Below, one piece after another: positions 15,740 through 23,304 of a DNA stretch of 64,000 nucleotides (its first letter is position 1; each line of letters starts with the position of its first letter). A program made the translations under genes and the position numbers. The stretch is from Carnobacterium pleistocenium FTR1 (GTDB lineage Bacteria; Bacillota; Bacilli; Lactobacillales; Carnobacteriaceae). Location: NCBI RefSeq assembly GCF_000744285.1, contig NZ_JQLQ01000002.1, forward strand, positions 930,001-994,000, read 5' to 3'. The notes beneath the pieces are model-generated. The model was not told the origin of the DNA. It did no database searches and saw nothing but the letters and a program-made list of their open reading frames with translations.

Positions 15740-16250
15740 AATTCAGTTTGATCAAGGAATAGCCCAAAAACTCTATTAACAGATATCACTTGTTAATCTG
15801 GAGTCAAAGGGTTTATGGGTTATTTGTCAACCGTAAAGACAGCACAACGAAAGAAATTCTAACTCACCAGGTGACTGACAGTTTAAAATTTGATTTTTGA
15901 TTAACGACCGTTATTTCATCAATGAGTACTCGTTGCTCAACGCTACATGAAAAAGTTTTTATTTATTCAAAGCAAGGCGTCCATTAAAAAGCCCTAAACT
16001 CCAAAAGAAATCACCTAATAATTATTTAAGGCATTGCATGTCGTCTAGAAGAGGGAACCGTTGGGATGATGCATAAAAGTCGTTCTTTGGATATTTGAAG
16101 GATAAAAAGAATATAAAAATTGTCGGAATTCGTAAGAATTATGAGTGATTGTGAATGATTATGTTAACTATTACAATAATGAGTGCAGTCAATAGAATCT
16201 AAAAAACTGACCCCTGTTCATTACAGGGGTCAGTTTTTATTAGGTGATTC
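15740..16250 (+). pseudogene. decayed IS3-family transposase (OrfB part)
   Basis: Broken frames on the plus strand still show OrfB motifs of IS3-family DDE transposases. YSKQGVH near 15975 corresponds to the HSDQGxHY motif. SSRRGNRWDDA, a stop, and KSFFGYLKD at about 16041-16103 correspond to SRRGNCWDNAPxESFFGHLKD, which carries the third catalytic acid. DYVNYYNNECSQ near 16157-16193, followed after a frameshift by LKKLTPVHYRGQ, corresponds to the YNNxRxQWxLKKLTPVxYR end. Several in-frame stops and at least two frameshifts make it inactive. Terminal repeats could not be fixed. The remaining sequence of this 1.5-kb gap shows no intact gene other than the 53-residue one. Confidence 0.75.
16202..16239. 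terminator. bidirectional terminator-like hairpin at the end of the IS3 relic
   Basis: AAAAACTGACCCCTG and CAGGGGTCAGTTTTT are perfect complements over TTCATTA, with T5 on both strands. It overlaps the decayed 3' end of the transposase frame. Confidence 0.8.
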
Positions 16251-16337
16251 ATAAAATACTTTTTAACACAAAGTCTATTTCAATCTGAACGAAGTGAAAA
16301 ATTTTTCAATTAATATTTTTAGGCAATTCATTAATTA

Positions 16338-16367
16338 TTGTTAAAATGAACATGTGTCTATTATAAC
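16338..16367 (+). promoter_or_regulatory. possible promoter for the secreted-protein gene
   Basis: TTGTTA at 16338-16343 and TATAAC at 16362-16367 with 18-bp spacing. It predicts a leader of about 120 nt. Confidence 0.35.
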
Positions 16368-16492
16368 ACAGTTGTTGCTTTTATGACGATTTCCCTAGCA
16401 TTCTGGATACATTAGGATTACGCTTCATGTATGAGAGAAGTGACGAGTGGGGAGTTCTTCTTTACATATGCCAAAGAAAGTAGTCGGAAAAT

Positions 16493-16987
16493 ATGAAAAA
16501 AATATTAGCATCTGCATTATTAGCAGGATTATTACTAGGTACAACATCTCCAGTATTTGCAGAAACAATAAATGGAGTATCCGGAACTCAATCTAATGGA
16601 ACTATTCCTGTTGATAGTGCAATCTCAGCTTCTTATATAGTGACCATCCCAGCATCCTTATCAATTGATCTTATGAGCGAAACACCTGATACTGCTAACG
16701 CTACAGGTGTAGTATCATTAGACGAACTAACAGCCGCAGGATCTGTTACTGTTGGAGCAACTGTCGATAATCTAACTTTAACAGGTGCAACTAACGAAAC
16801 ATTAACTACCACTATTGCTGCTGGTGCTGATACACCAGCTAATACAAGTGAGTTCTCTCTTACCAATGCATCATCAACAAACGATATTACCGTTAATACA
16901 GAAGAATTAAGTGAAAATAACCTTCCAGGTGCTTATACTGGTTCAATTAATTTTACATTTGATTACTTACAAGCTGCTACAGAGTAA
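16493..16987 (+). CDS. small secreted surface protein, unrecognised family
   Basis: The 164-residue product has a clear signal peptide (MKKILASALLAGLLLG..., cut after VFA at about residue 23). The mature part is acidic, Thr/Ser/Ala-rich, lacks Cys, and is probably all-beta. It begins with SASYIVTIPASLSIDL, a 'VTIPAS' pattern I associate with uncharacterised Firmicute surface proteins, and ends with GAYTGSINFTFDYL, a strand typical of such domains' last beta-strand. No wall anchor is present. An in-frame TAG just upstream (16481-16483) fixes ATG 16493 as the start although the ribosome binding site is weak. The next gene probably acts with it. Confidence 0.7.
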   Translation: MKKILASALLAGLLLGTTSPVFAETINGVSGTQSNGTIPVDSAISASYIVTIPASLSIDLMSETPDTANATGVVSLDELTAAGSVTVGATVDNLTLTGATNETLTTTIAAGADTPANTSEFSLTNASSTNDITVNTEELSENNLPGAYTGSINFTFDYLQAATE

Positions 16988-17016
16988 CGAAAAATTAGTT
17001 ACATCTAAAATAATTT

Positions 17017-17048
17017 AATTAGTTAGAGTCCCCACACTCTAATTTTTA
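17017..17048 (+). terminator. attenuator-like hairpin between the paired genes
   Basis: TTAGAGT at 17023-17029 pairs with ACTCTAA at 17036-17042 and is followed by T5. It lies between the secreted-protein gene and its downstream partner, which has no evident separate promoter, so it may set their ratio. Confidence 0.65.
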
Positions 17049-17063
17049 ATTAAAGGAGTTCCA

Positions 17064-17567
17064 ATGAAAAAACATGCTGTTACAAAAAAATCTATTTCTA
17101 CGTTACTATTAAAAATAATCCTATTTATTACCATTGTGGCTGGAACCATACTTGTAATAAACTATTTTACTAATGAAGATACGAAAAATACGGTAGATGA
17201 CCTTTTAGGACTTGATCCTAATGCGACGACCGAACAAAAAGAAGAGAGCGTTGAAAGTTCTCCTAATATTGCTATTCCTGGATTTGAAAAATTGGTTTTT
17301 CAATCCAATAGTCTAACGCAAGATGTTTCTTTTGAAAATCCTGAACAAAATGATGTTTATTTTATTATTTCATTATCCATAGATGGTGAGTCTGTATATG
17401 AATCTCAATTAATTGAACCAGGTAAAGGAATTTATTCTATCGAGCTACCCACTAGCTACGAAGTTGGAGACCATACTGGCAAATTGAGTTATGAAACAAG
17501 AAGTATGAGCAATTCCAATGAGAAAAAAAATGGTGCTACAGTTAATGTTCCCATAATTTTTGAATAA
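17064..17567 (+). CDS. membrane-anchored protein with extracellular beta domain
   Basis: The 167-residue protein has one membrane helix (residues 13-34), a polar linker, and an extracytoplasmic domain from about residue 70: IPGFEKLVFQSN, then FENPEQNDVYFIISLSIDG, YESQLIEPGKGIYSIELP and VPIIFE. The order NP..N.YF..SL..DG..YES..I.PG is a pattern I have seen in small uncharacterised Firmicute proteins, often beside a secreted partner as here. Function unknown; it could anchor or assemble the 164-residue protein. AAAGGAG precedes ATG 17064, and a terminator follows. Confidence 0.7.
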   Translation: MKKHAVTKKSISTLLLKIILFITIVAGTILVINYFTNEDTKNTVDDLLGLDPNATTEQKEESVESSPNIAIPGFEKLVFQSNSLTQDVSFENPEQNDVYFIISLSIDGESVYESQLIEPGKGIYSIELPTSYEVGDHTGKLSYETRSMSNSNEKKNGATVNVPIIFE

Positions 17568-17570
17568 GGC

Positions 17571-17605
17571 AGGTTAATCAGTAAAATGATTAATCTGTTT
17601 TATTT
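17571..17605 (+). terminator. terminator after the membrane-anchored partner
   Basis: AGGTTAATCA and TGATTAATCT pair with one G-U over GTAAAA, followed by GTTTTATTTT. Confidence 0.7.
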
Positions 17606-17794
17606 TGATTACATATATCGTCTTATTGTATTAATCGGTTTAATTTTAAAAAAGTTAAACGTTTATTTACAAATTATTTTCCAATACACCCATTTTAGGC
17701 AAATTTGTGCATTAATTTAAAAAAGTAGAACTGTCTTATTGCTAGGAAAGCCATTAAACTGCCTATTAACTTGATTTTTAGATATTCCTTAATT

Positions 17795-17855
17795 TACCCA
17801 CACAAAAAAAGTCAGAGAAAGTTTCATCATTTCTCTGACTTTTTTTTGTGGGTGT
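17795..17855. terminator. large bidirectional terminator-like hairpin
   Basis: TACCCACA, A7 and GTCAGAGAAA on the left pair with TTTCTCTGAC, T8 and GTGGGT on the right over a short loop. T-runs exist on both strands. The 17568-17993 gap otherwise contains only the promoter and operators described next. Confidence 0.75.
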
Positions 17856-17874
17856 ACTAAACAGCGAAATAGGA

Positions 17875-17903
17875 TTGACAGTAAAGTGTATGAATCATAT
17901 AAT
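17875..17903 (+). promoter_or_regulatory. consensus sigma-A promoter of the YtrA-ABC operon
   Basis: TTGACA at 17875-17880 and TATAAT at 17898-17903, exactly 17 bp apart: both hexamers are perfect consensus, which suggests the promoter is held down by a repressor. Confidence 0.9.
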
Positions 17904-17936
17904 ACAGATAAAGAAGTGTATTAGGTGATTCATACG
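17885..17936. promoter_or_regulatory. candidate YtrA-type operators
   Basis: GTATGAATCA at 17888-17897 and its exact complement TGATTCATAC at 17926-17935 flank the transcription start. Two shorter dyads can be drawn: GTGTAT..ATAATAC over the -10 box and GTGTAT..ATTCATAC just downstream. YtrA-subfamily repressors are known to bind such dyads in their own promoters; binding here is inferred. Confidence 0.55.
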
Positions 17937-17993
17937 TAATTGCTTTCTTTATTTAGGGCCTATTTAAAAATACATGGAATGGGAGGCAGCTGG

Positions 17994-18380
17994 ATGAATG
18001 TAAACTTCAATAAACGAGATCCCCTTTATGAACAAGTCGTACGTCACTTTAAAGAAGAAATTGCAGCGGGAACATTAGCTCCTGGTCAAGAAGTTCCATC
18101 TAGACGAGAACTGGCTAATCAATTAAAAATCAACCCGAACACTGCTCAACGAGCATATAAGAAAATGGAAGAACAAGGCTTGATTTCTACTAAAAGTAAT
18201 TCACCCAGTAAAATAACAGAAGATCAAACTGTTTTGGGTGCTATTCAAACTGAACTATTAGAAGAAGCGATTTTCTCCTTTATCTCTGCTATCCGTCCGA
18301 TTCGGGTACCGCTTGATAAAGTGATTGGATTGATCAAAAAGACATACGCTAGTGGAGAAGTGAGCGAAAAGGGGGAGTGA
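17994..18380 (+). CDS. GntR-family regulator, YtrA subfamily
   Basis: This 128-residue regulator has a GntR winged helix-turn-helix at residues 5-75 (DPLYEQVVRHFKEEIAAG, VPSRRELANQLKINPNTAQRAYKKMEEQGL, read in two parts) and a short C-terminal helical dimerisation segment, as usual for YtrA members, which repress neighbouring ABC transporter operons. I choose ATG 17994, 8 nt after GGGAGG; an upstream frame to 17940 would overlap the operator region and lacks a ribosome binding site. It is the first gene of an operon with the ATPase, permease and exported protein that follow. Confidence 0.9.
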   Translation: MNVNFNKRDPLYEQVVRHFKEEIAAGTLAPGQEVPSRRELANQLKINPNTAQRAYKKMEEQGLISTKSNSPSKITEDQTVLGAIQTELLEEAIFSFISAIRPIRVPLDKVIGLIKKTYASGEVSEKGE

Positions 18381-18381
18381 C

Positions 18382-19071
18382 ATGATTCAAGTAAAAGAAT
18401 TAACCAAAAATTTTGGCCGGAAAAAGGTTTTAAAGGGCATCTCATTTACCGCTAATAAGGGCGAAATCACCTGTATTATTGGGATCAATGGTGTAGGAAA
18501 AACGACGATATTGAATGCAATCATGAACTTGACCCCAATAGATAGTGGGGAAATTCTGATTGATGGAGAAAAAATCAGTAAAGACAGTTATGATAAAATC
18601 ACCTTTATTCCAGATACGATGACAATGCTGCCAGAATTCAGAATTGAACAGGCGATGGCATTTATGAAAGATTTTTATGAATCATGGAATCAGAAGCGAG
18701 CAGATGAATTAATGGGATTTTTTAAATTAGCTAAAGAAGATAAAATTTCTTCGCTTTCTAAGGGAAATACAGCTAAGGTGAATTTATTGTTGGGGCTAGC
18801 ACTAGATGTCGACTACCTTTTAATGGATGAACCTTTTTCGGGTATTGATATTTTCAGTCGAGAACAAATCACAAAAGTATTTACCAGTCATTTGATGGAA
18901 GAGCGTGGTGTCATTATTACGACCCATGAAATCAATGATATTGAGCATTTGATTGATAAAGTCGTACTGATCGATGAGGGAGTTGTATTGCGGGAATTTA
19001 ATGCAGAGCAAGTCCGCGAAGAGGAAGGAAAATCGGTCGTCGACGTTATGAGAGAGGTGTTCCAGCCATGA
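18382..19071 (+). CDS. ABC transporter ATP-binding protein
   Basis: The 229-residue ATPase has Walker A GINGVGKTT at residues 34-42, a signature LSKGNTAKVNLLLGLALD (LSKGN instead of LSGGQ, common in YtrB-like exporters), Walker B YLLMDEPFSGID and the switch His in ITTHE. It starts one base after the regulator's stop region and its end overlaps the permease gene by 4 bp, indicating translational coupling. With the permease it forms a membrane transporter of the YtrBC/antibiotic-stress type; the substrate is unknown. Confidence 0.93.
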   Translation: MIQVKELTKNFGRKKVLKGISFTANKGEITCIIGINGVGKTTILNAIMNLTPIDSGEILIDGEKISKDSYDKITFIPDTMTMLPEFRIEQAMAFMKDFYESWNQKRADELMGFFKLAKEDKISSLSKGNTAKVNLLLGLALDVDYLLMDEPFSGIDIFSREQITKVFTSHLMEERGVIITTHEINDIEHLIDKVVLIDEGVVLREFNAEQVREEEGKSVVDVMREVFQP

Positions 19072-19901
19072 AAAAGTATTTGAAACTAGTGGATTTTGAA
19101 TTTAACCGTTGTGTAAAATTGTATGCAGTTTTGATCGGGTTGACGATTGTGTCGCAACTGATCGCTGTTTTTGTAGAATCTAGAAGGTACATAAATCTAT
19201 TAAATGAAGCACTTTACCAAAATAAGATCCCTAAAGCACAGTTTTTAAGTGAAACGGGTGAAATGAGTATGTTTGAAGTCGTAAATAGTGTCTGGTTTTA
19301 CTTGCCTATTGTCATTTGTATAACGGCAATAATAATTTATAGTTTCTTTATCTGGTACATTGAATGGATAGGAAAGAATACGTTTATCTATCGCTTATTG
19401 ATGTTGCCAACCTCTCGAATGACCATCTTTTGGTCCAAATTAACGACGATTGCTTTGATGATCTTTGGACTGATCTCAATTCAACTTATTTTATTACTGG
19501 TTGAAAGTCAGTTGTTAGAAAGATTAGTTGCGAGCGAATTTAGGCTGGATTTATCGGTAAAGCAAATCGTTGAAGTATCTTTTTATCTTTCAGTACTTTT
19601 ACCAAAATCATTTCTAGTGTTTCTGAACTATTATGGTGTTGGATTGATATTGCTTTTCTTAAGTTTTACAGCCGTATTATTTGAAAGAAGTTTTCGTTTT
19701 AAAGGATTGGTAATGGGAATGATTTTTGGGGGAACCTTATGTCTCATGTTTGGAGCACCCGTTATTGCTAAAGAATTTTTTGGCTTCAATTGGCTTTATC
19801 CAGGTGAGCTGCTTATCGTAGAGATGGTTCTAGGAACACTGGTCATTGCTCTCAGCAGTTGGATGAGTCACTACTTATTGAATCAAAAAGTAACGGTTTA
19901 A
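19068..19901 (+). CDS. ABC transporter permease
   Basis: The 277-residue protein has about six membrane helices (for example residues 18-36, 75-98, 118-140, 175-200, 212-232 and 245-265) and no nucleotide-binding motif. Its ATG overlaps the ATPase stop as ATGA. It is the membrane partner of the preceding ATPase in the YtrA-controlled operon. The family is poorly characterised; export of cell-wall-active compounds or lipids is only a possibility. Confidence 0.85.
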   Translation: MKKYLKLVDFEFNRCVKLYAVLIGLTIVSQLIAVFVESRRYINLLNEALYQNKIPKAQFLSETGEMSMFEVVNSVWFYLPIVICITAIIIYSFFIWYIEWIGKNTFIYRLLMLPTSRMTIFWSKLTTIALMIFGLISIQLILLLVESQLLERLVASEFRLDLSVKQIVEVSFYLSVLLPKSFLVFLNYYGVGLILLFLSFTAVLFERSFRFKGLVMGMIFGGTLCLMFGAPVIAKEFFGFNWLYPGELLIVEMVLGTLVIALSSWMSHYLLNQKVTV

Positions 19902-19916
19902 AAGGGGGCAAAGAGG

Positions 19917-21170
19917 ATGAAACGGTATAGCAAATTAGGTATTATGGCAGTCATCGTGGTTCTTACAATCGGCATTTATTATATTCAACCTATCTTTGTA
20001 GCAGAAACAAAGCCTGAATTTAAAATTACAAAAAAAAGTGGCAATCAAGAACTGATTAAGAACATGACAATAGAAGGGTATTACTTTGAAAATAATTTAT
20101 TTGGGATAGGATCAGAACTTGAAATTACCCCAAATGGCACAACCTATTACGCAAATCAGTCTTATCAGAAACAACTACAAGGAAGTGTAAGTGCCAATAA
20201 AAAAATGGCTCAACTGCAAGAAGATTACCGCAGTTTCATGCGAGGGAAGGACCACTTCTTAACTAATTTCTTTGAAGATGAATCGATTTTAGCTTATGCG
20301 GAAATAACAACAAATCGCTTTTCATCTGTCACTGAAGACTCTAAGTTCAGGATCGAAGTATTAAATAAAAAGACCAAAGAAGTTCTTACATACTCAGTTG
20401 ATTTTCCAAAAACAACTGAATACGTGTCTATCTATGTCGAAGATATTCAAGTAGCGAACAATAAATTGATTGTCGTGACAAATGGCTACTCATCAAATAA
20501 TGAAGATATGGAAGATGAGCAGCATTTATACTCCATTGATTTACCAAATGAAAAAATTGAAAAAGATGAAATAATTCAGTTGGATCTTGTAGATCTAAAA
20601 GGTAAGCAGATTCAATATGTATCCTTAATGAATGATGCGATGAATATTACTTCGTCAGAATTTTTGGTTTACCGGGTAGAACTAGCGGATACACAGGCTG
20701 AAATGGAAATGAATGAAGCAAATCAAGAGCCATCGTTACCTGAGTATGGGCTGATAGGGGTCAATATAGCGACAGGAGAACAGTTTTTGATCGATATTTC
20801 AAAAGAAGCAAGCCGTCAAGATTTAGGAATAACGCTACCTATTGAAAATACTACTTTGTATACGTATAAAGTGAATCAGACTCGTTTATCCATTTATGCG
20901 TATCAATTGGATCAAAAAGAACTAGTCGAGGTTGAATCTGTTGAGTTGACCGCATCCCAGAAAGCAGCTTTGAAAGAGAGCATGACCCTACAAGTAAATG
21001 AGGGCATCGCCTATTTTGTCAGCAATTCTAACGCAGCTGATAAAGAGCTGCAGATCATGGCTTTTGATATCAATTCTGGAGAACTTGTTCTAGAAGGTTC
21101 AATAGATGAAAAAATCAGTGAACCGGTTAAAAGAGATGAATTTGGTTTATCCGGCATTTTGTTTCAATAA
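19917..21170 (+). CDS. membrane-anchored extracytoplasmic protein of the Ytr-like operon
   Basis: The 417-residue product has one N-terminal membrane helix (residues 8-28) and a large extracytoplasmic part with repeated segments of the type 'KLIVVTNGYSSNNEDMEDEQHLY' (shortened: LIVVTNGYSS) and AYFVSNSNAADKELQIMAFD, suggesting a beta-propeller-like fold. I do not recognise a named family. It lies 15 bp after the permease gene, with AAAGGGGGCAAAG before its ATG, and ends the operon at a terminator, so it probably works with the transporter as a sensor or substrate-binding part. Confidence 0.75.
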   Translation: MKRYSKLGIMAVIVVLTIGIYYIQPIFVAETKPEFKITKKSGNQELIKNMTIEGYYFENNLFGIGSELEITPNGTTYYANQSYQKQLQGSVSANKKMAQLQEDYRSFMRGKDHFLTNFFEDESILAYAEITTNRFSSVTEDSKFRIEVLNKKTKEVLTYSVDFPKTTEYVSIYVEDIQVANNKLIVVTNGYSSNNEDMEDEQHLYSIDLPNEKIEKDEIIQLDLVDLKGKQIQYVSLMNDAMNITSSEFLVYRVELADTQAEMEMNEANQEPSLPEYGLIGVNIATGEQFLIDISKEASRQDLGITLPIENTTLYTYKVNQTRLSIYAYQLDQKELVEVESVELTASQKAALKESMTLQVNEGIAYFVSNSNAADKELQIMAFDINSGELVLEGSIDEKISEPVKRDEFGLSGILFQ

Positions 21171-21225
21171 AAAAGAACAGCATTTCTTCCATAATTGACT
21201 ATGGAAAGGAATGCTGTTCTTTTTA
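21169..21225 (+). terminator. terminator of the Ytr-like operon
   Basis: AAAAGAACAGCATT.CTTCCATA and TATGGAA.GGAATGCTGTTCTTTT form a long stem followed by T5. Confidence 0.85.
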
Positions 21226-21247
21226 ATTTGATTGTTCTTTAATAGGA

Positions 21248-21321
21248 TGATCCTAGAGAGATTTGAACTCCCGACCTAACGTTTAGGAAACGTTTGCTCT
21301 ATCCACCTGAGCTATAGGACC
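21248..21321 (-). tRNA. tRNA-Arg (anticodon CCT)
   Basis: The minus strand folds as a full cloverleaf. The acceptor GGTCCTA pairs with TAGGATC (one G-U), the D stem is GCTC/GAGC, the anticodon stem AACGT/ACGTT encloses TTCCTAA (anticodon CCT, reading AGG), and the T stem GGGAG/CTCTC (one G-U) encloses TTCAAAT. The discriminator base is A and CCA is not encoded. Confidence 0.95.
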
Positions 21322-21410
21322 TTTTCAACACAGGCTCTATTTTCTCATAGTTTAAAATAAATGTCTACCTATAAAAGTTAAGATCAGAAAAATCCTCTAA
21401 ATTAATAAAC

Positions 21411-22034
21411 CTACTCAACGTTTTCCTCATCTGTTAAGAGTTCAGCAACTGGCAAACTAAAAATGTTGCGATCCAAAATGAAAATGTTGGTCAACTTTTG
21501 AGCCATCTCAGCAGGGGAAGAATCATACTCTTTTTCATCCCATTCCACTAGGTAACCATATATCCCATTCGCAATATAAGCACCAAGAAAATCTTGTGAT
21601 TCTAGCGAGTAAAGGGCAGTTGGAAATAAGTTAACTATTAAGAATTTTTTTAATATAGCAGAAAATTGTAATTGAAAGTTTAAGAAACCAGCAGAATGGA
21701 TGGCGAAATGAAAAAAATTACGATAATCATAAGCAAATGTAAAAAGAGCATCCGATAAGGGAACTGTGCTCAAAGTAGAATAGCAAATTTCACTGTAGCT
21801 GTTTTTCAGCACATCAGCAAACTTCTCTAAACAGTCATCTTGTATTTCTGTGATAATGTCGTCTTTATACGCATAATGTTTGTAGAAAGTTCCACGGTTA
21901 ACTCCAGCTTTATTGACGATATCTGTGATCGTGATGGTTTTAAAATCCTTTTCTTTAATTAATGCAATAAGAGCTTCTGATATAGCTTTCTTACTACGCA
22001 TAATTCGGATATCGACTACTTCTTCTTGCAACAT
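21411..22034 (-). CDS. TetR-family transcriptional regulator
   Basis: The 207-residue protein has an N-terminal TetR DNA-binding domain (SKKAISEALIALIKEKDF, then ITDIVNKAGVNRGTFYKHY at about residues 37-55) and a C-terminal domain of the DhaS-like TetR group. Ligand and targets are unknown; neighbours are tRNA-Arg and, divergently, the S1-domain protein gene. AGGAGGAAAATTTC precedes the ATG on the minus strand. Confidence 0.88.
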   Translation of the reverse strand: MLQEEVVDIRIMRSKKAISEALIALIKEKDFKTITITDIVNKAGVNRGTFYKHYAYKDDIITEIQDDCLEKFADVLKNSYSEICYSTLSTVPLSDALFTFAYDYRNFFHFAIHSAGFLNFQLQFSAILKKFLIVNLFPTALYSLESQDFLGAYIANGIYGYLVEWDEKEYDSSPAEMAQKLTNIFILDRNIFSLPVAELLTDEENVE

Positions 22035-22292
22035 GAAATTTTCCTCCTCGTATTAGAATAAGCTTAATAAATAACAGCTATATATGTTGAATGAAAGGCA
22101 AAAAAAACAAAAAATACAGTTTTATTACTAGTATTATACATTAAAAGAAGCGAGAAAGTTGAATTCTATAAAAATAATAGGTAGATATTGTATGATAATT
22201 TGCTTATATGTCACCAGTTGTTCATACTTTTTTTAATAAAAGAGTGTAAATGAAAAGAGGATAAAAAAAGTACGTAAAAATAAAAAAACATG

Positions 22293-22333
22293 TGCTATAA
22301 TTAAAATAGATGAGCAAATTGCTCAGTATTTTT
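22293..22333 (+). promoter_or_regulatory. extended -10 promoter and leader hairpin of the S1-domain gene
   Basis: TGCTATAAT at 22293-22301 is a good extended -10 element. TGAGCAAATTGCTCA at 22311-22325 forms a 6-bp hairpin near the predicted transcript start and is followed by GTATTTTTTAAGGAG, so a T-run and the ribosome binding site come directly after it. The rest of the 318-bp divergent gap shows nothing else I can name. Confidence 0.5.
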
Positions 22334-22352
22334 TAAGGAGCGATAATAAAAT

Positions 22353-23240
22353 ATGGGTATAAAAAAACTAGTTAAAAAATGGATCAAAGTCCAAAACAAA
22401 AAAACAGTCTTGACAGATATTAAGGTATTAGAAGAAAGTGAAAACGGTTTTTCTAATCTTGCCCAAGAAATAGATCAACCCATGACCTATGCTATGTTTT
22501 ATGACATGATCAACCAAGAAATTGAATTAACTGCCACCGTTCTATTGTCGCAATATGATGAAGAGTTAGCCAGTGATGTTGTAAAACTAGAAGTAAAAGG
22601 GCTGCCAGTTTTTATTGTACAGGATGAGCTAGAATTTAAAGAGAATCAACTGCCTATAATGCATTACGTGGGTGAAACAATCCAATTTCAGTTGATTGAA
22701 GTAAATGAAGAAAAAGGTTTGCTACTCGGTTCGGCCAAAAGGATAAAAGAAAAAGAATTTGATTGGTTACATAAGCAACTAGAAGAAGGAAAAACTTTTC
22801 AAGCGAAGTTAACCAAAAGATTGCGTTATGGTGCTTATTTTGTTATTGGAAATACTTCTGTCCAAATGCTTAATAAAGATTTTGCTGAGGATCATACTAC
22901 AATAAGTGACGTTATAAATATGGGCGATACGATAGAGGTCAAGTTTAATCGCATTACTGAAAATAAAAATTTGCGAGTAGAACCGCTTAAAAAATACAAA
23001 AATGAGATATCAGTTTCTTTAGCGAATATTGAGCCTGATCAAGTCGTTTTGGGAACGGTTAGGAGTATCAAAAAATGGGGAGTTTTTGTTAGGATCGCTC
23101 CGAATTTAGATGCATTATGTTCTATTCCTACTCACCTAGAAGTACGAGAGGGCAATCAAGTTTCTTTTAAGATTACGCAAGTTTTAAAAGAACAGAAACG
23201 TGTACGTGGGAAAATCATTCGTTTGATAGATAATGAATAA
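22353..23240 (+). CDS. S1-domain RNA-binding protein
   Basis: The 295-residue protein has a divergent N-terminal half and two OB/S1-like domains: residues about 143-205 (GKTFQAKLTKRLRYGAYFVI) and 225-290 (VVLGTVRSIKKWGVFVRI...LDALCSIP, ending EQKRVRGKIIRL). S1 domains bind single-stranded RNA, and similar proteins act in translation or RNA turnover. Exact role unknown. A short hairpin with T-run in its leader may mean feedback control. AAGGAG lies 11 nt before the ATG. Confidence 0.75.
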   Translation: MGIKKLVKKWIKVQNKKTVLTDIKVLEESENGFSNLAQEIDQPMTYAMFYDMINQEIELTATVLLSQYDEELASDVVKLEVKGLPVFIVQDELEFKENQLPIMHYVGETIQFQLIEVNEEKGLLLGSAKRIKEKEFDWLHKQLEEGKTFQAKLTKRLRYGAYFVIGNTSVQMLNKDFAEDHTTISDVINMGDTIEVKFNRITENKNLRVEPLKKYKNEISVSLANIEPDQVVLGTVRSIKKWGVFVRIAPNLDALCSIPTHLEVREGNQVSFKITQVLKEQKRVRGKIIRLIDNE

Positions 23241-23295
23241 AAAAAGAAAGAACGACTCGGTATGATAGCCGAATTGTTCTTTCTTTTGTTTTAAT
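23241..23295. terminator. bidirectional terminator between convergent genes
   Basis: AAAGAAAGAAC.ACTCGG and CCGA.T.GTTCTTTCTTT form a stem with A- and T-runs on either side, between the convergent S1-domain and aminopeptidase genes. Confidence 0.8.
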
Positions 23296-23304
23296 ATTAA
23301 AGGT

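Noticed and set aside
17940-17993. upstream start for the YtrA-type regulator
   Set aside because: No ribosome binding site; GGGAGG at the right spacing favours ATG 17994, where homologues start.
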